Source: Porites lobata
Taxonomy: Eukaryota > Cnidaria > Anthozoa > Scleractinia > Poritidae
Direction: 5' to 3'
DNA: 64,000 nt
NCBI GenBank assembly: GCA_942486035.1
Contig: CALNXK010000007.1
Coordinates: 4,860,001-4,924,000, forward strand
How positions within the stretch are numbered: position 1 is the stretch's first letter; every line of letters begins with the position of its first letter. Below are positions 22,626 to 34,076 of the stretch, piece after piece. The translations under genes and the position numbers were made by a program. The notes under the pieces are model-generated. The model was not told where the DNA came from, searched no databases, and worked only from the letters and a program-made list of their open reading frames with translations.

Positions 22626-23717
22626 TACTAGAAAATGATTTACACGGTCGTTCAATTTTGTTAATCACTCGTATGTCGTGATTACAGACCGAACTGGACT
22701 CCACTCATTCCTGTTACCATAATTACTAATCGATCTATGCGCAATTGAATTATTCTTTACAGCTTACCATACAAAACTCTTCTGTACAGCACATTCTTAC
22801 TCACTTATATATCTTTACAAAATAATCCTAAGTGGGAAGTTAAAAACATTTGAATATCTGATATGCAAAAGTTGAATTGAACCACGTAAAACATGAGAAT
22901 AATCGATTGATTTACGTCAAAGCAACAATTATCAAGGATTCGTTGGTTCAGCTTAATGCCAGGGGGAAGCCGTGGAGATAAATGTTTGAACAATTTTCGT
23001 TTTCTAATTTTCCTGAGTAATTACAGAAAGGACAAGTATTGAACAGCTTCTTTTCTCCCATCCAAAGATAATTAAGATTCAGTGAACTTGGGCTCAGTGA
23101 CCGTGATGATCAGTCAACTTGTAACACGGCTGAATAAACATCGATTTCTCAGATACTCTGCCAGCTGAGGTTTCTTAAGCCTCGAAAGCCAACTACATAC
23201 ACTGGAACCTCAATATAACGTACGAAAGCCAAGGGACTGGCAAAATATATTCCGTAGTGTAACAGTGGTACAATCAGGTTTCGTTTTGTCGAGGTTCTTT
23301 TTCACATATTTTACTGTTTAAAAGTGAAGTAAAGAAAATTGTTCATTATACCGAGGACTTAAACCTTTTAAGATAACAATAAAATAGGTAAGACGATACT
23401 GAAATATACCGACTGTTACAATAAACCCAAATAAACATACTGTAACTCTAACTTTTTCCAAATATAAAAATTCGCACTTGACAATGATGGCATGCATTTA
23501 AATACGATGACTACTAACGCCCCCACACCCCCTCCCCCCGTCCACACGAATCCGAACAGTTTTGAAACCGCATATCTGTTTACCGGATTGGTGAGGGGCG
23601 ATTTCAAAAAGTTCACTAAATGTAATATTTCGCGTAATTACATTGACGAACAAACGAACAACTTAATCAATGTGTCAATATTCTAGCTGGTTACACGTAG
23701 CCTACTTAGCTTACCGC
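22626..23717. other. Non-coding stretch with repeat fragments
   Basis: No gene. A TGGAACCTCAATATAACG word at about 23,203 resembles the same terminus seen at 19,020 and 50,774. The text near 23,405-23,480 resembles the tandem repeat at 24,842-25,265. Confidence 0.3.
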
Positions 23718-23985
23718 GGCAGGATTAGCTCAGTCGGTGGAGCGCTTGACTGCAGAGCGGGAGGTCGCGGGTTCGATTCCCGGGGTCGGACCAATAGTCA
23801 AGGTCTTAAAATAACCGAGAAATGAAGGTACTCCCTTTGCACTGCAAATGGCTAGACCTTCGCGTGGCTCGGATGACCACGTGAAATGGCGATCCCGTCT
23901 CCAGTAGGAGACGTTAATATAGTGTCTCCAATTAACACTTCCGTGCTAAATACATTGACACTCAAATAAAGTGCATTTTGTTTCT
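23718..23985 (+). mobile_element. tRNA-derived SINE
   Basis: The head is tRNA-like, with an A box (TTAGCTCAGTCGG), an anticodon-loop text CTGCAGA as in tRNA-Cys, and a B box (GGTTCGATTCC), but the acceptor stem does not pair well. A non-tRNA body follows (CTAGACCTTCGCGTGGCTC, CAGTAGGAGACG). It ends near the AATAAAGTGC text. This body plan is known to me as a common cnidarian SINE. It is a retroposon, not a functional tRNA gene. Confidence 0.75.
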
Positions 23986-24067
23986 ACTAATCGGGGAATC
24001 CTGGAGGCTTAGCGCCAACCACAGGCTTAATGGTCCTTGAATTACAAAAACAATTCATTGATAATTA

Positions 24068-24713
24068 CAGTCAAACCAGGTGAAGCGTTCCCGTCGCTAA
24101 CGAACTAATAAATTCATTAACGGAAAAATGATTTGGTTCGTTGATTCAATAATCCATTCATAAAATGAGCAATCCAATATTCAAATTTAGCCTCGATTCC
24201 ATAATCGAATGTTGATTCGATTACTGTTTTTTGAAAAAACTACACATTTTTTCTTCCTTTTTTCTTAGAGTCTAGTAAGTTCAAACCCAAACAAACTGTA
24301 CGCCGTTTTGCTTCCAGTAATCAGTGCAACGGACCTGACCTATTAGAAAACACGATAGTCAAACTGAGGTCAGTGCATGTGCGGTGATTGGTGGATTTCG
24401 ATCCCGGCCTTCAGTTTCGTTGCGTTTGCGGTCTGTCTCTTCTAGCTGTTATTTTGATTAAAGGCAATTAAAAACGCAATCGTAAACGGCAGGAAAAGGA
24501 AAGCAAATACGATTGAACTCAACAGACAAGAATAAAGAACAGGTAGATTTTGTTCACAAACCAAATCAACATTTAATTATTGAATCGAGGTCCAATTTGA
24601 CTGTTGGATTATTCATTTTATGAATGGATTATTGAATCAAGAAACAAAATCATTTTGCCATTAATGAATTCATTAGTTTGCTAGCGACGGGAACGCTTGA
24701 CCTGGTTTGACTG
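24068..24713. mobile_element. TA-flanked MITE, pogo/Tigger-like ends (646 bp)
   Basis: It begins CAGTCAAACCAGGTGAAGCG and ends with the inverted form CGCTTGACCTGGTTTGACTG. The inverted arms run well over 100 bp and contain GCGTTCCCGTCGCTA. TA flanks both ends (24,066-24,067 and 24,714-24,715), the target of Tc1/mariner/pogo transposases. Termini starting CAGT…ACC suggest the pogo branch. No transposase frame. Confidence 0.75.
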
Positions 24714-24841
24714 TAAATTGCACAAAATAATGACTCCTCAGAGAAGAAAAAAAGCACCTCTTCGAATTCCAACTCTGACGTATATTATGTGCGAATTCTA
24801 ACTTCGCAAGAGGATTGAGATTTAAGATCCGATCTTTACTG

Positions 24842-25265
24842 AATATTGACTGTGACAATGAATATATTTCTAGCTTTTCGCACTTAACAATCGACGACTA
24901 ATATATATACTAAATATATATGACTTGGCGAGAAGACTAAATTAAAGGAATTAATTTCAGTTCAATTTCAAAGATAACAATGAAACGTGTGTTAAAAAGA
25001 TGATCTTGAAATATTGACCGTGACAATAGGGATTTATTTAAAACAGGTCTGTACCTTTCGTATGCACTTAACAATCGACAACTTTTGAGAGAGTTTAGAT
25101 CAATAAATTTCATTTCATTTCCATTTTTACTAGTAAGATAATATTGAAATATTGACTGTGAAAATAAACATAACTGTGACTTTCCGCGCTTGACACTGAC
25201 AGTATTTTTGACAACTTGTATATATACTAAATATAACTTTAAAAGGGTCTGAATTAAAGGATTTA
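24842..25265. repeat. Three degenerate tandem copies, ~137-167 bp apart
   Basis: The phrase GAATATTGACTGTGACAAT recurs with changes at 24,842, 25,009 and 25,146. Each is followed by a similar AT-rich segment containing CACTTAACAATCGAC or a variant. It sits just downstream of the minus-strand NAT gene. No coding capacity. Confidence 0.55.
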
Positions 25266-25296
25266 ATCATCCATTATAGTGTTCACTTCTCTACAT

Positions 25297-26208
25297 TTAG
25301 TTTATTGCGTAAAACATGGACCCCTCTGGGTAGAAACAAGCATCTTGTCGAATTCCAAATTTCTGCTCAAGCTCTTCCACCACCCGTTTCTCTCCACCTT
25401 CCAGCTCCTTTGCCTCTTTCTTGATTTTGTTGTCTCCTAGATACTTTGTAGTTAGGATTTTATTCCCTGCGATGGTCAGTCTTCCCCAAGGCGTTGCTAA
25501 GGTACATAGGCGATCTCGTCTAAACCTGGGATCTGACTGTTGAAAGATAAGCCGTTCATGGAAGTCCTCTGAGGTTCTTGGGATGAGATCAAACTGGTAT
25601 CGTGGCGCCCACTCGCTCGGTTTTCCATGCAAGGCCGGCTCCCTCTCTTTTCTCTCGTTACCCATTTCATCAACAATTACCTTGATTTTCTCTTCGAAGA
25701 CGTACATGTCGCTGTCTTTTCGAATGCGATACGTTCCACTCCGTTGTTCTTGAGGATCTGTCAAGTCGGCGAATGGAAGAGGCTCCCAGAACGCATCTCC
25801 GAACCCGACATCAGTCAACCACAGCTGTCCTTCGATATCTACCAACAGAGTCAAATGGTCCCGCGGATGGCTCAGCTCACCTGTGCCAATCTTACGGTCA
25901 AACACTTGAGCGGCGTGCTTCTGAGGTTTAAACCCCAAATAGTCGAGAAGGAGAGAAAACATCGTGTTCAACTCATAGCAAACTCCGCCTCTTCGCCTCC
26001 GCACGACCTTCTCGAAGAGCCATTCTTTGGTCAGGGTTATTTCTTCTCTGCCATAGATGCTCAGGTTTTCAAAAGGCACGGAAAAGATGTGACATCGCTG
26101 TAGTTCTTGCAAAACTTTGATGGTTGCGTCTTTGGGTCCTGTGTATTGGATACGAGCTAGATATTCCTCTACTTCCTCTGGAGTTAAATTCTCAACTTTC
26201 GTGGCCAT
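25297..26208 (-). CDS. NAT: Arylamine N-acetyltransferase (diverged paralogue)
   Basis: A 303-residue single-exon protein of the usual NAT length. NATs move the acetyl group of acetyl-CoA to arylamines, arylhydroxylamines or hydrazines in the cytosol, through a covalent acetyl-cysteine. The triad is visible: Cys77 in RRRRGGVCYELN, His118 in HPRDHLTLLV and Asp133 in LTDVGFGDAF. The ATG of MATKVENLTPEEVEEYL is chosen because it aligns with the starts of the other copies. The open frame continues upstream to 26,319, but residues beyond 26,262 come from the viral inverted repeat. This copy is clearly more diverged than the three duplicates at 8.7/17.2, 48.8 and 57.1 kb and has no shared flanks with them. 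The Polinton-type element begins 55 bp upstream of its start codon. Confidence 0.92.
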   Translation of the reverse strand: MATKVENLTPEEVEEYLARIQYTGPKDATIKVLQELQRCHIFSVPFENLSIYGREEITLTKEWLFEKVVRRRRGGVCYELNTMFSLLLDYLGFKPQKHAAQVFDRKIGTGELSHPRDHLTLLVDIEGQLWLTDVGFGDAFWEPLPFADLTDPQEQRSGTYRIRKDSDMYVFEEKIKVIVDEMGNERKEREPALHGKPSEWAPRYQFDLIPRTSEDFHERLIFQQSDPRFRRDRLCTLATPWGRLTIAGNKILTTKYLGDNKIKKEAKELEGGEKRVVEELEQKFGIRQDACFYPEGSMFYAIN

Positions 26209-26608
26209 GTCGTGACTTCCAAAACGCTTACTAAGTTGATATATTGTGAAAAGATAGGAAGGAGTGGTAATACTGGTTACTTCATCACACAGCCAATCAG
26301 AATCGAGTATTTCAAACACGTTACTGAATTAATTCACTCTCGACCAATCAGCGTCCAGGATTTCATGGGGGTTTGTACTACATGTAAAACCATCACGAAA
26401 AGTCTCCCAACATTCCCCCGTCAGGTAAGACACACAAAAGTCACGTTTCAACCAATTTTGTTCTGACGTCATACCTAGCATTACAATCGGAACGTGTGTG
26501 ACCTCCTATTGACGTCACGCCCATTTCGTTTTAAAAAGTTTGAAAAGTCATCAAAAAAATGGCCGGGAAAGCGGTGGTTCGGTGGCCATCGCCAGTAACT
26601 GGCAAGAA

Positions 26609-26684
26609 GTTCTCGCTTACGGCCGATGAGTCCAGCCAGCCAGGTGGGACTCGAGGCTTACAGGTTCGAATCCTGTCGGGAACG
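26609..26684 (+). ncRNA. tRNA-like sequence in the left inverted repeat (76 nt)
   Basis: GTTCTCG at 26,609-26,615 pairs 7 for 7 (one G-T) with CGGGAAC at 26,677-26,683. A perfect 5-bp T-stem with loop TTCGAAT sits at 26,660-26,676. The length from the first acceptor base to the discriminator is 76 nt, as in a class I tRNA. A B-box word GGTTCGAATCC is present and ten T residues follow at 26,686-26,695, a Pol III terminator. The D and anticodon arms do not fold canonically (a GAGTCC/GGACTC hairpin lies there instead), so no anticodon is assigned. It could be a tRNA-like RNA, a Pol III promoter relic or a tRNA captured by the element. Confidence 0.4.
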
Positions 26685-26791
26685 GTTTTTTTTTTATTTA
26701 CAAATCTAATAAAATATCTACATTCTGTGCGTCGCACTCTGTTGACACTCGGTATCCAAAAGGATAACTGATTTGGCTAATGGTTACATCA

Positions 26792-27043
26792 TCACTTAAC
26801 GTGTAGTCTACCAAATTGTCTCTGTAACTTAGATCTTGGTTCGTAGGTAGGTCCTTTTTCAGATGATACAATTAAAATATTTTGTTGTAATCTTCGCTTG
26901 AACAAATTGTTCATTTCCAATAAGGCATCAGGATAATCGTAGATATTGCGTAATAATGACAGTTCCTGCTGATCAACGTGGGTTTCATAATCTGCTGCCA
27001 TAAGAGAATTATTTCTCAGCCATAGTTGTCTTTGGACAAACAC
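26792..27043 (-). pseudogene. Inverted-repeat-encoded ORF fragment (left)
   Basis: An 84-codon frame whose C-terminal ~70 residues (from ADYETHVDQQELSLLRNIYD) are conserved in the right inverted repeat at 43,051-43,255. The start differs because the left copy lacks an ~80-bp segment, so the 5' part or a splice site is probably lost. No family recognised. Conservation in both repeats may reflect DNA homogenisation and need not mean coding selection. Confidence 0.3.
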
Positions 27044-27155
27044 GCCGCGAGTTGATTATGCAAAAATCTTCAACTTAAGACCAGGTATTGTGTAAAAAAA
27101 ATGCAATTAAGAATTAGCCGTTTAGCTTTTGTCTTTTTAAACAATAAGCGATTAA

Positions 27156-30100
27156 GAGTGATTTTCTGTAAAATTCGAACTTCGGCCTGACACGGTACCT
27201 CATCGATTTGGCTGATTTTTGGCATGTAGTCTTAGAATGGTGTCCTAAATACTGAATGCATATTCTAAGGTTCGAATTCTCGTTGGTTTTAAAGATACAG
27301 GAATGACAGTTTTGACGAGGCCTCGAGCGGCCGCCATGTTGGTGAACTGAAGGAGATTTACAGTAATTAATTCTAGCCTTATCATTAAAATAACTTAATC
27401 GTGACTCATACAGTTGCAAAGAACTATCCTTCCTCCTTTCATTTACATACTCTTATCTGAAAATGGTTAAGCCTGAGCTACGAACGGCTATAACCTCTCA
27501 CAGCACTTTTTCGGTACTTAAACGGTACACAAATTTGGTAGAAATTGGAAGGCCAATATCACCCATGCCACATCGATTTAGACTAAGCCATTTTAACTAA
27601 ACATAGTTTGTTTATAGCTAAGTTAGATTGTTGAATAAAATAATTGGGCAAATGCAACGGAACAGAAATATGATTGCATGAATGCGCAGTGGTTCAGCCA
27701 CTTGGCCGCTAAAACTTCAAAACAAAATTCGGTGAATATTTGAAAAGAAAATTCTTTAAAAATTGATCGTGCCTCTTAAACCCTATCTATCGCTTAAAAA
27801 ACTCTCCCTTGTAATGTAAACAGATGATCTTTTGATTCTGATCTTGCGAAGAGCTTGAAATATGCGCTAAAATGAATATTATAAATTTTGTTACACACGG
27901 TACTAGCTCAAGTTCGCTCTTCGATTTCCCAGACCAATCGGGAGCCGCTCGTGTACTGCACAGTTACAATTTTCTCTGTAGTATTTCGCTGTATACAGCT
28001 ACAAATTACATATTTTCTTAGGCAAAGATAACGCAAACGTTGTCAATTTTAATCAAAAGGCTAGAAAAACCAACCGTGCACTGTAGCTTTATGCAAATTG
28101 TATGGTATTCGATAATTACAAGTGTAAACAGGAACCTACCTTTGCTAATGTACACTGTTTGGCAGATCTTTCCAGCGTAAGATATAAAACTAGAACATGA
28201 AATGAAATTAAAGAACTCATCAAGTCAAATTACCTGATCGTACCGTCATTACTGAATAATAAGTCCGCAAAATATGACATGGAATGATCGGTGGGAGACG
28301 AAGCTATTTTTAGGAGGACAAGGAACTGCACGCTGGAACGGAACTGAAATGAACAACCTCAATCAAGTTCAGTCTTCTTGATGCTATTAAACGTTTCACC
28401 CGAATTTGAACAGGAAGTTGTTTTCTATTTTCTTTCTCATTCTTGCATGTATTCTGCAGTTCGCCCACTATTTTTTCGTAACTTTTAATTTTCTAGCTAA
28501 CTGGAACTGTTAAGAACTACCAACCCCCCTCCCCCCTCCCCCTCTTTGAGTGAACTTTCATTCGGTCTGATTCACAATAATTTTCGAACGGTGACAAAGT
28601 GATATTTGAAATGACATTTTATTTAGTATTTTTAAAAGCTCCTTCTTTTTTTCCCGATAGCCAGGAATGTTTTGAACGTAAAGGCTCAAGTGGCGGTGTT
28701 TTTCACGACTCTGCTTGTAGACTGACCTCACCACCAGTACCACGGACATAAAATCTGATCGGAGAGGGTCATACAGTAACTGATGGGTCTCTGAAAAGCG
28801 AAATGCAGTCACTTGGGGCGAGTAGGCTATATAGATGATGAACTCATTGTTTATAACCCCATAACCGTATCCCAGAAGTCGAGCCAGCCCGGGGCGAGCG
28901 AACACAATTTTGGGGCCACTGGCCACGCCCTTATGTTTAGCGGGAAATTGGTTGATTAGTCAAATCTCCTTAACTCCACGACCATGCACCTTTCTAAATA
29001 TAGCCCTTCTTATCATCATATAGTTAGGGCCTCCCGTAAGCATTTGCAACTATTTTGATTTGTAGAAGACTGTTTAACAGTTTTCATTACTTTAATGTCT
29101 CGTAAACAACACGAGGTACATGTTCTGATCTCTCCCCCCCCCCCACCCTTCCCCCATCCATAACAAAAAATTTTCAGACCAACACTGAATTGCATGAAGG
29201 TATGTACAAAAATATGACCATCTCGAGGCAAGGTTCATCACTGTAACTTACCACATAAAAGCCTTTTCGTTGTTTGCCATCGACTGATTCTGTTCTGAAT
29301 ACTAAGGTCCCATAAACAACGCCACGTTTAGAAAGAGCCCGCCCTTTTCAATCCAAGAAAACCCAAGTAGCGATTTCACCAACGGACATAAGCCGTAAGA
29401 AAAGGACCTCGTCAAATAGTTCATGAAATCACAAACACCTCATGACACCTTTAATTCACTCTTTCTTCGATAAACTAATTTTTAATTGTTTAAGCATAAA
29501 TGACATCAGAATGCGCGATTATGAGCATTGTAGCTTATGAAAAGAAAATTTAACACCTGATGCACATGAAAGCGTCTAAGAAGGGGAACATTGTGCTTAC
29601 CGCTGGAAAAATATTGGCTAGTTCTTTGAATAGACTCAATTAAAGCCGTTTTTGTTCAGTGAGGAGCTGTTAGATGGGGGGAAAGCTACATAAAGTAGAT
29701 CGCATCAGAATACGGCATAGGACTAGGCTCTCAAAATCGATAAGCTGAATGCAAGACCAATTATTATATAAAACAGAGAAAAATTCCTTGAGGGAAAAAA
29801 ATTATGGCTAGGGAAAAGACCCGAAGGTGGAAAGTTAGGATGGTAGCTTCTTTTCAGGTAATCGATCATTTACGTTAACTTCCGCTATCCGACGGGCATA
29901 TCGGAAAGACTGAATGGATGAGAGTATAACACATTCAAGAAGAAACAAATTTGTGATTTTTCACAACTCAATAAAATAACTAAAATTTTGTACTACTCGG
30001 TTATACAAGATTTTTGTTTTCAATTTCAGATTTTTACGATGGGGCATTAGCCCCCGTACTCACTAGACACTACTTTACAATTATCGTGTTAAAATCAGTG

Positions 30101-32698
30101 AAATACTTCAAAACAATTTGGATTCCTACCCTTATACCTTTATTAAAAATTAAAGTTGGGAAGTTTGTTGTTTTCTAAAAGTAGTTTGAACAGCCGAACG
30201 ACATTTTTATACACGGAGTGGGGAAGGCAAAGCTTCACTTATCTCTTCTAAGGTAGAAAGTGTCAGCAAAACGTGAGAGTCGTCCTTGAGGGTAAAGTGT
30301 CTAACCTAATTTTCTCACCGATTGCAAGTGCCATTTCATCCACGCATAACCTCACCTAGTTAACAGAATTAGCAAATGTAGTGGGCAAACGTTGCGAGAG
30401 AACTGAGTAAGATGTTAGGGTAAGTTTTGGAAATTTTCCGCACACCTGGAAAGTCCTGGCTACGCTCCTGATAGAGACTTTTGCTGGAGAGAAATTGAAA
30501 CATGTTCGCTAATATAGTGACGACCAGAAAGGACAAGCCATAGGATAGTTCCAGAAAACCACCCATTAAAATAGATCACGAAGTTGTCGCGGCGGAGGAT
30601 GAACTTGAAGGCATCTGATGAATTGCAATTTTTCAAGGGAGCCCAGACAAGATTATGTACGATGGGCACAGCTTGTTTGATCTGGAAAATTTAGAGAAGC
30701 TCAAGGCAAATCGCTAGACAACACATGCTAGAGCTGAACTAAAAATCTTTTGCGCCTTTGAACTCTGTCCCTAAGGGAAAAGGAGAAAGTTTCCCTTTAT
30801 CAATGCATTAACCGAGTTGATTATGAATGTCTCCTTATGTTGGACGTCTTACTAACAAGCACATTACCACTACTTGCCCTCAGAGGCGTTTTTCATTTGA
30901 CGAGCAGAGAAAATTAGGTTTTGACTGTTTGAAATTCTGGATGCCAGAGTGAAGACGCCTTTTGTATGATGACGTCATCGTCCTACAGTAAAAAAAAGCG
31001 TTCGTTTTTACCACTGATATTACGTCAATCGGTACACTTATGTTGTCGAAAGGTCCGTGAGCATGGTAAATGATTTTACCTTAAACTGCAGACACATCTT
31101 CAATCACTCCTTATTGTTCGCGATATCGGATAAACACTCTGGTCTCTAACTGAATTTTCTTTGCTGTTTACTTTATTTTGAATTAGGACTGTCTTGAGTT
31201 GTCCATGCATTGTCTAGCGATTTTAAGCTTTTTCAAGGAAACAAAAATCTGGAATTGTCCCTAGGGTGAGGCATTTGCGCACAGTTTTAAAGCCCTTCGG
31301 TGGGGTGACTGTGGTTTTTGCTGTCCCGGGCTCATCCCTCATTCTTCTTAACCCCTTCCAAACCAATTTTTATGTTTATCAAGAATCTCCTCAAAACGGG
31401 CTTCGTGATTGAGACAAAATACCTGAAAATTGTACACGGAACCGTTGTTAACGGTGTACAAGGTAGAATGAGTCTATTCATTACTTTGCCAACGCCCAAT
31501 TTTTAAAACCGGAAGTAATGATGTTTATTTCAAGGGCTCATGTCTCATGAGTTTTGAGTAAATCTTCAAACACTGTAAACACATGTAGCTGGAACTATCA
31601 TCGCATCGATCCTCGCTCACTAATAATGATAACTTATATCAACTTCCATTATTTATTGCCTGGCTAAGATTTTCACGGATTCTTCAGTTCAGTTGTTTGA
31701 AACCAGGCGGTTTCACGTGAGTTGTAACGCCAGGCAAGGAACGTGACGACCCGCGATATGCGTGGGAAAATTTTACTTTTTTTCGATCAAGGTGGAAACT
31801 GGCAACTTTGTCGTCGAGTAAGGTAATACATCTCAATTTTCATTACTATGGTTAATTTTAAAAGCTCTGGTTTCGGTAAAGGAACTGGAGGAAAATCAGG
31901 AAAATTCCAGTTCGACTATGATGGTTGAATTTTGTTTACGCGTCATAGCATAAACATAACAAATTCATTTTCCTTTTCCTTATACAATCTGCCTTTCTTT
32001 ATACTGTTTTTCGCAGTAGAGTTATCGATTATATTACAGAGGCTAATTTTATTACACAGATCACTCAGATTTAATGACATTTTATCGATTGTAATTTTGG
32101 CAACACCTGGCGAGTATTCGGTGTACAGATTATTGACAAGGTCGCTAGAACAGTCTTCCATTCATTACTTTTGTTTCTGCTCCGTTAAATTTGCCCAATT
32201 TTTTTATTAATGAACTCGGTTTAACTACAAACAGTGAGTATTCAGGCAGATTGGCAAGCTTCAATGCGATGTGGCAAAAGAGATATACGCCTTTAAAATT
32301 CTGTTAATTTTGCGGGTGTAAAAAATTCAAAAAGTATACCCACCAAAAGTTTAATCGATCGTTGCGAAAACGTTATCAATTTCGAAGTAGTTTCTAAAAA
32401 TACAATAAAGAGGGATTGTTCTTTCAATCTGTATTGGCAAAGGAAGATTAGCTTTGAAGACAGGGTTGTAGTGGAAGGCTCAAAAGCAGCTTCTATTAAC
32501 CAATATGGCGCCGGTCCGAGGCACCCCTGAAAAACCGGCCATGTCGATAATTTCCGAAGTAGGAGGAATTAGAACCTAAAGTTACCTATTGCTTATTAAA
32601 GACCTCAAATCAAGTCTACATGCCAATTTTTAGCCAATTCGGTGAGATAGTGTGGCAGCGCCTTTTTAATATAGCTCGAATCTTACAGACAACTGCTC
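27156..32698. mobile_element. 5.5-kb TTAA-flanked element nested in the Polinton repeat
   Basis: TTAA is duplicated at 27,152-27,155 and 32,699-32,702; the right Polinton repeat keeps the uninterrupted site (TTAAGACATTGAG in reverse complement). The ends are GAGTGATTTTCTGTAA and, inverted, GAGCAGTTGTCTGTAA. The similarity continues imperfectly for about 200 bp (both have a TTGGCATGTAG word about 85 bp in). TTAA targets are used by piggyBac and some Sola-type transposons, and GAG termini would fit the latter. I find no transposase: the longest frames (28,558-28,926 minus, 31,932-32,210 plus) match nothing. It is probably non-autonomous or decayed. Confidence 0.8.
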
Positions 32699-33846
32699 TT
32701 AAGACATTGAGTTCCCACTTCGAAAAAAGTCAAGGAATGTTGTTTCACAATCATCTAGAACATGTTGTATTTCTTTGCGAAATTGTAATTCTCTGTCTAT
32801 CGACAAACCTATGAAATACCTGTCGCAAAAACTACAAGACGATTCAGAAAAAGAGGGCTCTTTTAACCCTGATTGGATAGTGAACAATCTATTATGTGTT
32901 CAACATACAAACGCGCTCTCCGTTCAATCATGATTTCATTCTTAAAAGTTCAGTTTGCTCGGAAAAAAGTCTTAACTCTCACCAATATTCTTTGAAACAT
33001 TGTCCAGCGTCAAAGGATAGCCAGTTTTATTGGACATGTATTCTAACTGACTTATGCGGCTTTGGTTGACAAACTCATCCAACAAGAAAAGCTGAATCAC
33101 TGCGACGATTGTGCTATTCAACACCCAAGTCAAAACCAACATTCTTGCCTCATGATGGATAATGATGACGCATGGAAGTATTACCACGATGAAGCGGTGG
33201 AACAAATTGACCTGAATTCTATGTTGAACGCTACCGAAAGTATATGCAGTGCTCTCGGCTTCAAACTAGATAAATCATGGGAAGCGTACTGCCAAATATT
33301 GTCGTGCACCAGTATTTACCTCGCTTCTCTGGAACTTGATGTTGTCCAGCAGGGTGATGATCTTCAAAGCCGTATTGACCAAATGGGCTCAAATGGAAGG
33401 ATTTCAGTGATCAACAAGAAACAATAGAATGCCCTGATAGAGTCGTGAGAAAAGAAGAACACCAATGGACCTTGACATGATAATTAATAACATTCAAAAT
33501 AAGCTTTGTTTCTAAAAGTAATAAAATTTCTTCATGATGACTAAAATTTTGAGTCGGTGTGTGTTTGTCTCTGTCTTTGTCAATATGGGGCTTTCTCTGT
33601 CTTTGCTTCGGGTCGACTTTTCTCTGTATCGCATTGTATATAAAGATTTTTCCCTTATGTGTAAAAAAATGTCATTGGTTCATAGTTTGTTAATAAATAT
33701 GGTTTAATACACTAAACACGGTTTGTTGTCTGTCTAGCCGCGCGCGCGTGTGTGCGCCACGCGCGATTCAATCACCGCGTAAAGGAAAAACACAGTGATA
33801 TACAAGGCCCTTGTGGCCCGTTTTCAATAGTCATAAACTTCGTGTC
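32699..33846 (+). repeat. Polinton left inverted repeat, inner part
   Basis: Matches the reverse complement of about 41,637-42,830. The match ends just inside the phrase CAATAGTCATAAACTT. It contains an alternating CG/TG run near 33,739-33,770 and a frameshifted copy of the repeat-encoded gene. Confidence 0.9.
33062..33427 (+). pseudogene. Inverted-repeat gene, left copy (frameshifted)
   Basis: Same protein as the right copy at 42,022-42,459 up to the segment LQSRI. There a 19-base deletion (after CAAAGCCGTATT) changes the frame and truncates it. Key residues are HCDDCAIQHPSQNQHSC, a Cys/His cluster that could bind zinc. There is no ATG at the left end of the frame, so a spliced upstream exon is possible. 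Confidence 0.6.
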
Positions 33847-34019
33847 AACCAATGGACCTTGACATGATAATTAATGACATTCAAAATAAGCTTTGTTTTT
33901 AAAAGTAATAAAATTTCTTCATGACTAAATTGTGAGTCAGTGTGTGTTTGTCTCTGTCTTAGTCAAGATGGGGCTTTCTCTGTCTTTGCTTCGGATCGAC
34001 TTTTCTCTGTATCGCGCAC
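33847..34019 (+). repeat. Second, one-sided copy of an inverted-repeat segment
   Basis: Repeats 33,464-33,640 in direct orientation with small changes (for example a missing GATG). The right side has no second copy. It supplies the first ATG and about 15 codons of the Bcl-2-like frame that follows, so the duplication may have replaced that gene's original 5' end. Confidence 0.75.
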
Positions 34020-34076
34020 AAGCCAAAACATTGAAAGTGTCTTCAAGAGAAATGGAAATGCTTCAACAAAAATTTA
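33968..34076 (+). pseudogene. Bcl-2-like protein, 5' fragment
   Basis: A frame starting at ATG 33,968. The first part lies in the duplicated repeat segment and the rest reads into unique sequence rich in Lys and Gln. It is cut at TA 34,075-34,076 by a MITE; the downstream part continues at about 34,876. On its own this fragment shows no Bcl-2 motif, and it is linked to the second piece only by frame and position. Confidence 0.35.

Larger units (their letters stand above)
26263..27155 (+). repeat. Polinton left inverted repeat, outer part
   Basis: Matches 43,784 down to about 42,830 in reverse complement. One obvious difference is an ~80-bp segment around 42,975-43,055 that is missing from the left copy near 27,000. 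The copy is interrupted at 27,152-27,155 (TTAA) and continues at 32,699. Confidence 0.9.

Noticed and set aside
23718..23792. Functional tRNA-Cys gene
   Set aside because: The A and B boxes and GCA anticodon text are present, but the acceptor and part of the anticodon stem do not pair and a SINE body follows.
26600..26680. Hammerhead ribozyme, from the CCGATGAGTCC text
   Set aside because: The conserved CUGAUGA core has C for U and no GAAA follows the second stem; the tRNA-like pairing explains the sequence better.
28558..28926. 122-codon frame as a transposase of the TTAA element
   Set aside because: No DDE/DDD motif or similarity to a transposase; codon content looks random.
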